64,000 bases of DNA, taken from Chloroflexota bacterium. GTDB lineage: Bacteria > Chloroflexota > Dormibacteria > Dormibacterales > Dormibacteraceae. The notes beneath the pieces are model-generated. The model saw only the letters and a program-made list of their open reading frames with translations. It was not told the origin of the DNA and did no database searches. The stretch is taken from contig VBHB01000079.1 in assembly GCA_005880315.1 (NCBI GenBank), forward strand, positions 62,001 through 126,000, read 5' to 3'. Made by a program: the position numbers and the translations under genes. This document shows, one piece after another, positions 15,756 through 24,191 of the stretch. Every line of letters starts with the position of its first letter. The stretch's first letter is position 1.

Positions 15756-17129
15756 ATGAGGGTTCTCGGACGCCGGCCGGAGCTCGTTGCGCTCGCCTCG
15801 GTCGTCATCGGCGCGGCCATCGTGATCGGCAAGCTGACCGTCGGGCTTCTGACCGGCAGCCTCGGCATCATCAGCGAAGCCGTCCACTCGCTCCTCGACC
15901 TCGCCGCAAGCGGCTTCACGCTCGTGGCGGTGCGGACCGCGCGCAAGCCGGCCGACAAGGAGCACCCATACGGCCACGGGCGAGCCGAGAACCTCGCCGC
16001 CTTCGCCGAAGGCGTGCTCCTTTTGATCACCGCAGCCGGCATCGCATACCAGGCGGTGCATCGCCTTACCGCGGGCGGCGCCGCGGTCAACGCCGCCGGC
16101 TACGCTTTCGTGCTGCTCGTCGTCACGCTGCTGATCGAGCTGGGCCGTGCCGCCGTCTTGCGACGGGTCGGACGCGAGGCGGGCAGCGACGCACTGCTGG
16201 CTGACGCGACCAACCGCTGGTCTGACGTGCTTGCCACAATCGGCGTCCTGGCGGGTCTCGCCGGCGTGCGAATGGGTTTGGCCTGGGCGGACTCGGTGGC
16301 GGCGCTGCTGGTGGCGGTGATCATCGCGCGCGCCGCAGCCGTGCTGGCCTGGCGCTCGGGCGACATCCTGATCGACCGAGCGCCGGCCGATGCCGAACCC
16401 AAGCTGCGCGCAGCCATCGAGGGTGTGAATGGCGTCCGGGAGGTGCGCTCTGTGAGGGTGCGTCGTTCAGGGCCGAACCTGCTCGGCGACGCAAGCATCG
16501 CCACCGCGCGCATGCTGCCGCTCGAGGCTGCGGGCGGGCTGGTCGATGACGTCAAGCAAGCGGCCCGCGCCGCGCTACCCGAGCTCGAGCTCACGGTCCT
16601 TGTCGAAGGCCAGTCGCAGCCCAGCGACCTGGTCGAGCGCATTCACGCGGCAGCCGCACGCAACGGAGGCGTGCGCGATCTTCACAACGTGACCGTCGAG
16701 CGGGAGAGCGACGGCTCGCTGCACCTGACGATGCATGCCAAGCTCCCCGGCGACATGACGCTGGCCGCGGCCTCGCAGGCCAGCTCGCGTCTGGAGAAGA
16801 CGCTGCGGACCGAGTTGCCCGACGCAACGCGCATCGACATCCACCTCGAGCCCATGGAGCCGGTCGTCGTGCGAGGCGAGGACGTGACGCAGCGCCGCGC
16901 GCAGCTCGCCGAGCGGATGCGGGAGGTCGTGGAGTCCCATCCAGCCGTGAAGCGCTGCGTCGACGTTGAGCTCAGCGATCGGCACAATCGCATCCATGCG
17001 CACGTGGTCGCGGAGCTGGCAGGTGATGTCAGCCTGGAGCAGGCGCACCAGGTCGAGACCGAGCTCGAGGAAAGAATCCGGCGCGCGCTGCCAGAGGTCC
17101 ACGAGGTGACGGCGCGAGCCACGGCGTGA
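15756..17129 (+). CDS. CDF cation transporter with repeated cytoplasmic domains
   Basis: 457 aa from ATG 15756. The N-terminal ~200 residues are a six-TM CDF domain. Metal-site motifs are HSLLD in TM2 (HxxxD) and NRWSD in TM5 (NxxxD instead of the usual H/DxxxD), plus EHPYGHGRAEN. The first ZT_dimer-like domain (~200-290) is followed by at least one more region of similar pattern (~290-370, RNGGVRDLHNVTVERE..LHLTMHAKLPGDMTLAAA) and a third (~380-455, HPAVKRCVDVELSDRHNRIHAHVVAELAGDVSLEQA). Normal CDFs have one such domain. Likely exports Mn/Fe/Zn-type cations; specificity is unclear. Stop and next start overlap (GTGA). Confidence 0.88.
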   Translation: MRVLGRRPELVALASVVIGAAIVIGKLTVGLLTGSLGIISEAVHSLLDLAASGFTLVAVRTARKPADKEHPYGHGRAENLAAFAEGVLLLITAAGIAYQAVHRLTAGGAAVNAAGYAFVLLVVTLLIELGRAAVLRRVGREAGSDALLADATNRWSDVLATIGVLAGLAGVRMGLAWADSVAALLVAVIIARAAAVLAWRSGDILIDRAPADAEPKLRAAIEGVNGVREVRSVRVRRSGPNLLGDASIATARMLPLEAAGGLVDDVKQAARAALPELELTVLVEGQSQPSDLVERIHAAAARNGGVRDLHNVTVERESDGSLHLTMHAKLPGDMTLAAASQASSRLEKTLRTELPDATRIDIHLEPMEPVVVRGEDVTQRRAQLAERMREVVESHPAVKRCVDVELSDRHNRIHAHVVAELAGDVSLEQAHQVETELEERIRRALPEVHEVTARATA

Positions 17130-18013
17130 GACCCGGTCGCGAGGATGACCTGCCCGCGGTGCTCGAGCTGTGGCACGCGGAGGTGCGCGCCGGGCGCCAG
17201 GACTGCGTGCCGGGCGAGGCGCACATGAAGCGGCTGCTGGCCGGCTTCGACTGGGGAGCTCGCTCGAGGATGGTCGAAGGCTCGCGCGGCATCGAGGCCG
17301 CTGTCCTGGTCGCGGGCCGCCCTACGCCCGGCGGCACGGTCACCCAGGTCTCGGTCGCCTGCGAGCAGCCCGAAGTGCGCCGAGAGCTGCTGCGGTGGGG
17401 GCTCGACCTGTCGAAGGCGGCCGGCGCGGTCGCCGCGCAGGTTTGGTGCGGGCGCGGCCATAGCGACTTCCTGGCTGAGCTAGGTGCTCAGTACGTACGT
17501 CCGTGGTGGCGCATGGACATGAATTTGACTGGAGCGCTTCCCAATCCACAGCCGGTGGCCGGCTACGAGCTGCGCGATGGCAACCAGGTCGCCGCAGGCG
17601 GCTGGTCGGAGGTCCACAACCGCTCGTTCGCCGATCACTGGCGCTTTTCGCCCCGCCACGAGACCGAGCTGGTCACGGGCCGATCGCCTGGCCTGGCGCT
17701 GATGGCCACCACTGATGAGGGCGCGGCGGCGGCGGTAACGCTCGCCCATCTCGAGTCGTACACAGAGGATGCCCGCCTTCAACCTGTCGGCATCGTGAGC
17801 TCGGTGGGCACGGTTCCCGAGCACCGGCGCAAGGGGCTGGCCACGTGGCTCGTGGCCGAAGCGCTAACTCGCTTGCGGTCAGAGGGAGCTGCTTCAGCCT
17901 CTCTCTATGTCGACGGCTGGAACCACACCCGGGCGTTCGATGCATACCGCAAGCTCGGATTCGAGTTGTCATTCGAGTCAGAGGTCTGGGAAGCTGTGTT
18001 TGGTGCCCCGTAA
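17126..18013 (+). CDS. GNAT acetyltransferase, probable tandem domain (mycothiol-synthase-like architecture)
   Basis: 295 aa. The C-terminal half is a clear GNAT domain with the acetyl-CoA loop VGTVPEHRRKGLATWLVAEAL (about residue 230) and the terminal LYVDGWNHTRAFDAYRKLGFE. The N-terminal half (PGREDDLPAVLELWHAEVRAG) looks like a second, decayed GNAT domain, as in MshD-type two-domain enzymes. The substrate cannot be inferred. GTG 17126 overlaps the CDF stop by 4 nt, so the two are cotranslated, though no functional link is obvious. Confidence 0.8.
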   Translation: MRPGREDDLPAVLELWHAEVRAGRQDCVPGEAHMKRLLAGFDWGARSRMVEGSRGIEAAVLVAGRPTPGGTVTQVSVACEQPEVRRELLRWGLDLSKAAGAVAAQVWCGRGHSDFLAELGAQYVRPWWRMDMNLTGALPNPQPVAGYELRDGNQVAAGGWSEVHNRSFADHWRFSPRHETELVTGRSPGLALMATTDEGAAAAVTLAHLESYTEDARLQPVGIVSSVGTVPEHRRKGLATWLVAEALTRLRSEGAASASLYVDGWNHTRAFDAYRKLGFELSFESEVWEAVFGAP

Positions 18014-18049
18014 CCGAAGTTCCTTGCATCTTCGCCTCCGAGGCACCGT

Positions 18050-19699
18050 GTGAGCGCGCGTGTCTGGGCGGCACTGGCCGTCGTGGCTGTGCTGGGAGTC
18101 GCAGGTTGCAGCTCGACGCAAACGGCAAAACGCGTACCGCCAGGGGGCAGTCTCACCGCCACACCGGCACCGCTGGCGACCGCGATCAAGCAGGCAGCAA
18201 AACTGGGTCCTGCTGGGATGTCAACCCACGTCGATCTGAGCCTGGGCCTCAAGGTGCGCAACGGCGAAGAGCTGGCCAGGCTCATGGCATCGGGACGGAC
18301 GGTGACGCCTGCGGAGTACAGCTCGCGTTTCGGACCCGACCCGATCAAAGTCCAGGCGGCGCTCGAGATTCTCACGGCCGCCGGCCTCGAGGCCACGTGG
18401 CGTCCGGGTTCCGAATTGATCGGGGCGGGCGGTCCGGCGCCCGTGGTCGCGGCCGTGTTCGCGATCGACATCGAGGACTACAGGCTGCCCGGCGGCGCCA
18501 CCTTCTATGCCTCCGTCGATACGCCAAAGCTCGCGCCCGTCCTCGCCGCCGTGATCAGCAGCGTGAACGGGCTCGACAGTTATCGCCATGAGCGTACCTA
18601 TGCGGTGCGGCCGGGTGGCCTCACGCCGACCGATGTGCTCGCGTTCTACAACCTGAAGCCGCTCCGTGACGCGGGACTCGATGGCACCGGCATCACGGTC
18701 GTTCTCCCCGAGATCGACGACCTCCCCAACCTAACCGACCTCAATAAGTTCGCCGGCGAGTTCGGGCTGCCGCCTTACGATCCGGTGTTGACACTGAAAC
18801 GAGACACGTCATGGGGCACGCCGGAAAAGGCCCAGGGCGAGACCACGCTCGACCTCGAGATCATTCACCAGGTAGCGCCCGCGGCGAAGATCGTCGTCTA
18901 CTTTTCGGCTCCCGACTTCGCGCACGCCGATCGCGCCTTCGACCAGATGGTCAGCGACCACCTCGGCTCGGTCATCTCGGAAAGCCTGGGCGCGTGCGAG
19001 ACCGACACGCCGAGCGGACATCGCGACCAGTACGCGAGCATCCAGAACCGGTCCGCCGCCCAAGGAATGTCGCACTTCGTCGCCAGCGGGGATGGCGGCG
19101 CATTCACCTGCGGCCTGACCGCAGCGCCGGCGACCAGCTTTCCGGCAACTTTGCCCAACGTCACCGCGGTCGGCGGCACCACCGTCTTCGAATCGGTCCA
19201 GGGCGTCTATTTCAAAGAGACGGCCTGGGGCGGCCCGCTCACCGAAAGCGGCAGCGGCGGTGGCGCGAGCCAGTTCTACGCCATCCCCGATTTCCAGAAG
19301 ACCGTCGCCCAAGCCGCGGGCCATTCCCTCCGGCAGGTGCCTGACGTCGCCGCGGACGCCGACCCCTCGACTGGGTTTCACATCGTGTTCGGAGGGCATG
19401 AGGGCCAGGCAGGTGGTACGTCGGCCGCGGCGCCCCTGTGGGCGGCGACAGTCGCCCTCATCGACCAGGACCTCAAGCGCAAGGGCCTGCGAGAGACGGG
19501 CTTTGCGAACCCGGCCATCTACTGGATGGGGGCAAACGCGTCTCGGCTGCCGGCGCGACCGTTCCACGACGTCACCGGCGGCAACAACCTGGCCTTCGAC
19601 GCCATCCCCGGCTGGGACTTCGCCACCGGCTGGGGCAGCATGGACGGCGCGGCCCTCGACGCCGCCTGGATCACCTACATAAAAGGAGGAGGAGCGTGA
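18050..19699 (+). CDS. Sedolisin-family (S53) serine-carboxyl peptidase, lipoprotein
   Basis: 549 aa. Residues 1-20 are a lipoprotein signal (LAVVAVLGVAGC, lipobox Cys20). Residues ~50-190 match the S53 activation prodomain, and the catalytic domain follows from YAVRPGGLTPTDVLAFYNLKPL. The catalytic pair sits in GETTLDLE (Glu264, Asp268) and the nucleophile in GGTSAAAPLWAA (Ser458). C-terminal FHDVTGGNNLAFDAIPGWDFATGWGS is the Ca-site region typical of the family. It would be an acid-active endopeptidase tethered outside the membrane. GTG start with GAGG 5 nt upstream. It overlaps the next gene by GTGA and heads a three-gene operon. Confidence 0.9.
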   Translation: MSARVWAALAVVAVLGVAGCSSTQTAKRVPPGGSLTATPAPLATAIKQAAKLGPAGMSTHVDLSLGLKVRNGEELARLMASGRTVTPAEYSSRFGPDPIKVQAALEILTAAGLEATWRPGSELIGAGGPAPVVAAVFAIDIEDYRLPGGATFYASVDTPKLAPVLAAVISSVNGLDSYRHERTYAVRPGGLTPTDVLAFYNLKPLRDAGLDGTGITVVLPEIDDLPNLTDLNKFAGEFGLPPYDPVLTLKRDTSWGTPEKAQGETTLDLEIIHQVAPAAKIVVYFSAPDFAHADRAFDQMVSDHLGSVISESLGACETDTPSGHRDQYASIQNRSAAQGMSHFVASGDGGAFTCGLTAAPATSFPATLPNVTAVGGTTVFESVQGVYFKETAWGGPLTESGSGGGASQFYAIPDFQKTVAQAAGHSLRQVPDVAADADPSTGFHIVFGGHEGQAGGTSAAAPLWAATVALIDQDLKRKGLRETGFANPAIYWMGANASRLPARPFHDVTGGNNLAFDAIPGWDFATGWGSMDGAALDAAWITYIKGGGA

Positions 19700-20883
19700 C
19701 CGATGAAGGGGGCCCCAAGAAGCGCCGGCCCGCACGACGGCCGCCCTCCCCCGCGACGACTGCGCCTGTGGGCCCGGCTCTCGTGATGTGCCCGCACTGC
19801 GAGAACATGGTCCCGCCCGGCGAGTTCTGCGGCCACTGCGGAGCGCATCTGACGCGCGGTGTCGCCTCGCGACCGCACGCCTATGCCGCGGTTCCCTCAG
19901 AGCCGGTCGTGCACCTATCTATCGTCTCGACACTTTTTCCACACCTTCCTCACCGACGTGGCGGCGCGTTTCGCTGGGCGCTGCTCGCGGGTGCGGCGGC
20001 AGTGGTGATCCTGGCCGCGCTGCATCTTTTTGCGCCGGCAACGATCGCCGCCGTCTTTCTGCTTCCGGTGCTCTACGCCTTGTACCTGTATGAGGTCGAG
20101 ATGTACGAGTCAGAGCCATGGCTGCTGATCGGGACGACGATGGTGGCGGGCGCCATCCTCGGGTACGCCTTCACGATTCTCACCGGAGGGGCCGTGGCCC
20201 GCCTCACCATCACCGGCGACGTCGACAGCAATTTCTTGGTCGCGGGCGTGGTCATTCCAATCGTCGCGCAGGCCTTGATGTTGGCCGGGCCCGTTTTTCT
20301 GTACTTCTTCCGGAGCCGCTTGCGCGAACCGCTGGACGGCCTCACCTTCGGCGCGGCTTCGGCGCTGGGCTTCACCTTCGCGACGACGCTGACCGCGACC
20401 TGGCCGCTGCTGACCGGCCCTCTCGTCGGCAGCGGGTCGACTGGCGACTGGGCGCTCCGCCTTCTGAGCGCCGGGATGCTCGCCATGCTCATCAACGCCA
20501 GCACCACCTCGGTGGTCGCCGCGGCGCTCTGGCTGCAGCGCTATGACCTGCGCAAGGCGGGCCGCGGCCGGGAGGCGAGCCTGCCCGCAACCGTGGTCGT
20601 CGCCGCAGGCGCGCAGGTCATCGTCGGCGCCATCTCGGTCACTGTGCCGGACCTCGTGCTGCAGGTCGGCCTGCGGGCTGTCGCCGCGGTTGCGGTGTTG
20701 ATGTATGTGAGGCTCGTCATCCATCGGGCGCTCCTGGCCGAAGGTGCTGCGCACGAGATCGGTCCCGACGCGCCCTGCCCCGAATGTCACCGCATCGTCC
20801 CGACCATGGCGTTCTGCCCGGCCTGCGGCGTGGCCCGCGCGGCCGCCAAACCAACGCATATGCACGCGCACCCGAGGGAATGA
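19696..20883 (+). CDS. PrsW-like polytopic membrane protein with terminal zinc ribbons
   Basis: 395 aa from GTG 19696, preceded by a very strong ribosome-binding site (AAAGGAGGAG, 19682-19691) and overlapping the peptidase stop. An N-terminal zinc ribbon (CPHCENMVPPGEFCGHCG, about 32-49) and a C-terminal one (CPECHRIVPTMAFCPACG, about 361-378) flank about eight TM segments. YALYLYEVEMYESEPW and LDGLTFGAASALGFTFATTL resemble the EExxx and FxxxEN regions of PrsW/CAAX-type intramembrane proteases, but the second acidic residue is missing, so activity is doubtful. Neighbours are a surface peptidase and a zinc-ribbon single-TM protein, suggesting a membrane assembly. Confidence 0.75.
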   Translation: MTDEGGPKKRRPARRPPSPATTAPVGPALVMCPHCENMVPPGEFCGHCGAHLTRGVASRPHAYAAVPSEPVVHLSIVSTLFPHLPHRRGGAFRWALLAGAAAVVILAALHLFAPATIAAVFLLPVLYALYLYEVEMYESEPWLLIGTTMVAGAILGYAFTILTGGAVARLTITGDVDSNFLVAGVVIPIVAQALMLAGPVFLYFFRSRLREPLDGLTFGAASALGFTFATTLTATWPLLTGPLVGSGSTGDWALRLLSAGMLAMLINASTTSVVAAALWLQRYDLRKAGRGREASLPATVVVAAGAQVIVGAISVTVPDLVLQVGLRAVAAVAVLMYVRLVIHRALLAEGAAHEIGPDAPCPECHRIVPTMAFCPACGVARAAAKPTHMHAHPRE

Positions 20884-21662
20884 TGGCTGCACAGCCACAC
20901 TACTGCGGACACTGCGGAGCGCCGGTGGCACCGAGCGCCCCTTACTGCGGGCACTGCGGTGCGCCGCAATACCCTGCCCAGGCTGCCGCGGCCGCGCCGT
21001 ATCAGTACGCGTACGCACCCGCGAGGCCGCAGTCGACGCTGCGCCGGTACAGCGGAACCCAGATCGCCGTCGCGGTCGGGCTGCTCGCCATCCTCGCGAT
21101 CGTGACCGTGGGGCTCAGCGCATTTGCGGTGTCGCAGGTGATCGGCAACCACAGCGCATGCACATCGAACTGTGGGCCGAGGATCGTCACGCCGCTGGCC
21201 GCGCCGGCGACATACAAAAGTTCCGCATTCGGCTACCAGGTCGCCTACGACCCGACATGGACGGTGAGAACCCAGGACGCCCAGGGCGTCACCCTAGCCA
21301 CCAAGCTCGGGCTGCTGCAGGTCGCCGGCAGCAAGTCCGGACAGCCCCTCGACCAGGTCGTACAGGCGGTGATCACCGCGCTGCCCTCGGCCACGTGGCA
21401 GAGCGTCGCCCACGTCAGCGACCTGAAAGGCGCGCACATCGGCGACCAGGACGGAATCGGCGTGGTGTACTCGGCCAACCTGATCGCGTCCAACGGGTCC
21501 GCGGCCAAGGTGCGGTTCTTCGTCATCGCGGCGACGAAAGGCTCGACCACGGTCGCGATGTTCGGCGTCAACCCGGCCGACCCCAAAAATTACCCGAACG
21601 GAATTCCTGAAGGCGAAGAGTTCGATGCGGTATGCCAGCAGTTCCAGTGGAGCCAGACCTGA
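20880..21662 (+). CDS. Double-zinc-ribbon single-TM exported-domain protein
   Basis: 260 aa; ATG 20880 overlaps the previous stop (ATGA). The cytoplasmic N-terminus has two CxxC pairs (CGHCGAPVAPSAPYCGHCGAP, residues 9-29) forming one zinc ribbon. A Pro/Tyr/Ala linker follows, then one TM (~60-82). The outer domain (~100-260) starts YKSSAFGYQVAYDPTWTV, a pattern seen in PsbP-like/DUF secreted domains. Topology predicts a cytoplasmic metal ribbon and an external sensor or binding domain. It is the last gene of the sedolisin operon. Function is not established. Confidence 0.75.
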   Translation: MMAAQPHYCGHCGAPVAPSAPYCGHCGAPQYPAQAAAAAPYQYAYAPARPQSTLRRYSGTQIAVAVGLLAILAIVTVGLSAFAVSQVIGNHSACTSNCGPRIVTPLAAPATYKSSAFGYQVAYDPTWTVRTQDAQGVTLATKLGLLQVAGSKSGQPLDQVVQAVITALPSATWQSVAHVSDLKGAHIGDQDGIGVVYSANLIASNGSAAKVRFFVIAATKGSTTVAMFGVNPADPKNYPNGIPEGEEFDAVCQQFQWSQT

Positions 21663-21795
21663 CGAGCTCAGCGGACCCAATCGAGCTTGAGAATTGGAAA
21701 GATCCCCTTTCCATTCATGAGGAGGACACGAGGGCTGCAGCGCGTGCGCTGGGGGACCTGGTTGGGTGATCGCTCGGACAGGGTGGAGGCGGCGT

Positions 21796-22352
21796 CTAAA
21801 CGCGTTCTAGCGCGAGCTTCGCTCCGAAACCCAGGAGAACCACTCCAGTCACCCGCTGCATCCACTGCCTGACCCGCGGCGCGGTGATGAAGTCTCGGAT
21901 GCGCGATATGAGCAGCCCATACACGATCATCCACGTCCATCCGATGACCGCGAAGACCAGGCCGAGCTCCAGCAGCCGTGGCAGGAGCGCCTGACCGGGT
22001 ACGACGAACTGCGGCAGAAAGGTCACGAAGAACACGCCCAGCTTTGCAGGTCCGCGGGACGCTGCCTCGAATCGAGCAGGGCACGTACGCCGAGGTAGGC
22101 GAGATAGGCGGCACCGACGAGCTTGAGCACGAAGAGCAGCTCGCCCGATGCGCGCAGCACCGCGGACAGGCCGACGGCCGTCGCGGTGACCCAGATCGAA
22201 AGCGCGAGCGCAATGCCGGTCGTCGTGAGCACGACCCCGCGGCGCCCGTGCGCCAACGCATTCTTGGTCACCACGGCCATGTCGGGCCCGGGAGTCACCG
22301 CCAGCAGAAGCGAGACGCCGGCGAACACCAGCAGCTGCGTATCGAAGCTCAT
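21796..22352 (-). pseudogene. LysE/RhtB-family exporter, frameshifted and internally deleted
   Basis: The N-terminal part (from ATG 22352) reads MSFDTQLLVFAGVSLLLAVTPGPDMAVV through LVGAAYLAYLGVRALLDSRQRPADLQS, a clear LysE/RhtB amino-acid exporter start, then hits a stop at 22023. The C-terminal part continues in another frame with LGVFFVTFLPQFVVPG through VVLLGFGAKLALE. The family's conserved linker (FRQGLLxNLLNPK-type) that should join them is missing, so a small deletion near 22035-22060 probably caused the frameshift. The start overlaps the upstream GNAT stop (ATGA). The two pieces together would make ~190 aa, close to the family length. Confidence 0.8.
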
Positions 22353-22885
22353 AGGTCGCCCGGTAGATCGAATGTGATCTCGTAAACGCCGCCAGTCAAC
22401 CGGGCGTGATGGATCCAGCCCATCTTGCGAAGCAGGCCAAGCATCTGCTGGTTCTCGGGCAGCACGATCAGGGTGAACGTCTTGATGCCGTGGTCACGAG
22501 CCACACTGGCGAGGATCGTGAGAAGAGCGCTGCCCAGTCCACGGCGCTGGAACTCATCGATCACGGCGACCGCGGTCTCCGCGACATCTGTATCGACGGC
22601 GCGGTCGTAGCGGGCAACGCCGACGATTCGTTCCTTGCCGTCGTGCTTGCGCGTGGTGGCGACAAGCGCGAAGCGGTCGTTGTAGTCGACGACAGCCAGG
22701 CGGTGTGCCAACGCGTCTGGGAGGCGCTTAAGGGGTGAGAAGAAGCGGAAGTAAACCGTCCGTTCCGACATCGCGGCGACCGCATCGATCAAGAGCTGCT
22801 CGTCCTCGGGGACGATCGGCCGTACGTGGACCTTGGTCCCGTCCCTCAGCTCCAGGACGCGCGGCTCGAAACCCGGCAATGCCAT
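22349..22885 (-). CDS. GNAT acetyltransferase
   Basis: 178 aa from ATG 22885 (MALPGFEPRVLELRDG). One GNAT domain: YFRFFSPLKRLPDALAHRLAVVDYNDRFALVA resembles the GNAT modules attached to protein lysine acetyltransferases, and the acetyl-CoA loop is VAVIDEFQRRGLGSALLTILA (about residue 112). C-terminal FTLIVLPENQQMLGLLRKMGW is typical. The target is unknown; this sub-pattern occurs in Pat-type enzymes, but no nucleotide-binding partner domain is present. TACATT lies 9 nt upstream. It shares its operon with the broken LysE gene. Confidence 0.85.
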   Translation of the reverse strand: MALPGFEPRVLELRDGTKVHVRPIVPEDEQLLIDAVAAMSERTVYFRFFSPLKRLPDALAHRLAVVDYNDRFALVATTRKHDGKERIVGVARYDRAVDTDVAETAVAVIDEFQRRGLGSALLTILASVARDHGIKTFTLIVLPENQQMLGLLRKMGWIHHARLTGGVYEITFDLPGDL

Positions 22886-22894
22886 TGCGGGTGA

Positions 22895-22920
22895 AATGTA
22901 CGGGAACCTGCGGATACCAT
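22895..22920. promoter_or_regulatory. Divergent -10 boxes (GNAT / GT87)
   Basis: Minus strand TACATT (22900-22895), 9 nt before ATG 22885. Plus strand TACCAT (22915-22920), 8 nt before ATG 22929. Both genes lack a ribosome-binding site; the 43-bp gap holds both promoters. Confidence 0.45.
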
Positions 22921-22928
22921 CCGCGTCG

Positions 22929-24143
22929 ATGGCTGGCATGAGGCGGTGGCGGAACCTCGGCATCGCGGCAGGAGCAACCGCGTCGGCAATGTTTGCCGCG
23001 TTCGACGTCTACCAGTGGGCTGTGGCCTACGCCTCCGACCACTTCCACAACGACTTCACCTTCTATTACGCGGCGGCGGTGATCGGCGTCACCCACGGTT
23101 GGCCGTCCATCTACGACCTCGGCCGCCAGCAGTCGCAACTCAATTCGATGGGCTCTGGCATCGGCATCGCTCAGCTTGCGCGCTACATCAGCCCACCCCC
23201 CGTTGCCTGGCTCGCCCTCCCCTTCACCCTTCTGCCCTATCCCTTCGCCTACTGGCTCTGGAGCGCGTTCCTGCTGGCCGCGCTGGCAGGCACGTGGTTT
23301 TTCGCCGTCCCTGGGGTGGGGCGCTGGAGACTGATCCACCTGGTTGCGGCGCTGGGCTGGCTGCCGATCATCTACGGGCTCCAGCTCGGTCAGCCCGGCA
23401 TGTTCGTGGCTTTCGGCGTGGCCGCCTCGTATGCGCTGCTCAGGTCAGGCCGGCAGCTGGGATCAGGCGTCGCACTGGGATTGATCGTGCTCAAGCCGCA
23501 GCTCGGCTTCCTCGTCCCGGTGGCACTCCTCGTGGCCGGGCGCTACCGGGCCTTCGCAGGCGCGGTGGCGGCAATCGGTTTGCTGGCGCTGGCGTCAGCG
23601 CTGAGCGTGGGGCCCCAAGGCATCGCCACATACGAGCAGCGGCTCACCTTTGCCGCCGGAGTGCCGGTCAACCGCGAGCTGACCCTGGCTCCGTACATCG
23701 GAGACCTGACGGTGACCCGCATCGTGCAAGGCGCCATCGCGATCTGGGCGCTCGGGCTCGTCTTTCGATTCCGCAAGCGATCGCCGGAGTGGATCTTCGT
23801 GCCGGCCATCGTCGGCGGGCTGCTCGCGAGCCCATACCTCCACATCGATGACCTGGTGATGCTCGGCCTCGCGGCCTGGCTCTACCTCCGCATCCCTGGG
23901 CGGCCACCGTGGGCGTGGGCGCTGATGCTCGCACTCGTCATCGCCGGTGAGGGGATCGTGGAGTGGGGTCCGCTGCCCCTGATCGCCGGTGAGCTCGCGA
24001 CTCTTACCTTGCTGTCAGTCGCGGCGCTGAAACATGACGACGGCGATGCCGAGCATGACCGCCCCAACAGCGAGCGGGATCGGGAGCAGGTGCCCGTTGA
24101 TGGTCATTCCAAAACGATCGACCAGCGCGCTGGATCGGCCTGA
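22929..24143 (+). CDS. GT87 (DUF2029) polytopic membrane glycosyltransferase-like protein
   Basis: 404 aa with about nine TM segments. After TM1 an external loop contains HFHNDFTFYYAAAVIGVTHGWPSIYD, matching the acidic first loop of GT-C polyprenol-phosphate-mannose-dependent transferases. LQLGQPGMFVAFGVAASYALLRSGR and GLIVLKPQLGFLVP are typical DUF2029 blocks. Predicted role: transfer of a sugar from a polyprenyl carrier outside the membrane. The last ~40 residues (from LKHDDGDAEHD) are hydrophilic and unlike the family. They lie antisense to the 58-aa minus-strand gene, so the original stop has probably been lost or the tail is fortuitous. Confidence 0.8.
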   Translation: MAGMRRWRNLGIAAGATASAMFAAFDVYQWAVAYASDHFHNDFTFYYAAAVIGVTHGWPSIYDLGRQQSQLNSMGSGIGIAQLARYISPPPVAWLALPFTLLPYPFAYWLWSAFLLAALAGTWFFAVPGVGRWRLIHLVAALGWLPIIYGLQLGQPGMFVAFGVAASYALLRSGRQLGSGVALGLIVLKPQLGFLVPVALLVAGRYRAFAGAVAAIGLLALASALSVGPQGIATYEQRLTFAAGVPVNRELTLAPYIGDLTVTRIVQGAIAIWALGLVFRFRKRSPEWIFVPAIVGGLLASPYLHIDDLVMLGLAAWLYLRIPGRPPWAWALMLALVIAGEGIVEWGPLPLIAGELATLTLLSVAALKHDDGDAEHDRPNSERDREQVPVDGHSKTIDQRAGSA

Positions 24144-24191
24144 CTCCGTCATAGCCGCCCTCGACCGCATCAGCACGTCGGCGACGGTCAC
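24015..24191 (-). CDS. 58-aa single-TM protein coupled to crotonase gene
   Basis: Short frame starting at a GTG that overlaps the crotonase stop by 4 nt (GTGA at 24191-24188). The product starts VTVADVLMRSRAAMTESGRS and ends with a hydrophobic helix (LLPIPLAVGAVMLGIAVVMF) followed by QRRD, so it is a single-TM protein with a short positive cytoplasmic tail. The GTGA overlap, seen at many real junctions here, and the sensible TM protein argue for a gene. It overlaps the 3' end of the convergent GT87 gene by 129 bp. Family not recognised. Confidence 0.6.
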   Translation of the reverse strand: MTVADVLMRSRAAMTESGRSSALVDRFGMTINGHLLPIPLAVGAVMLGIAVVMFQRRD

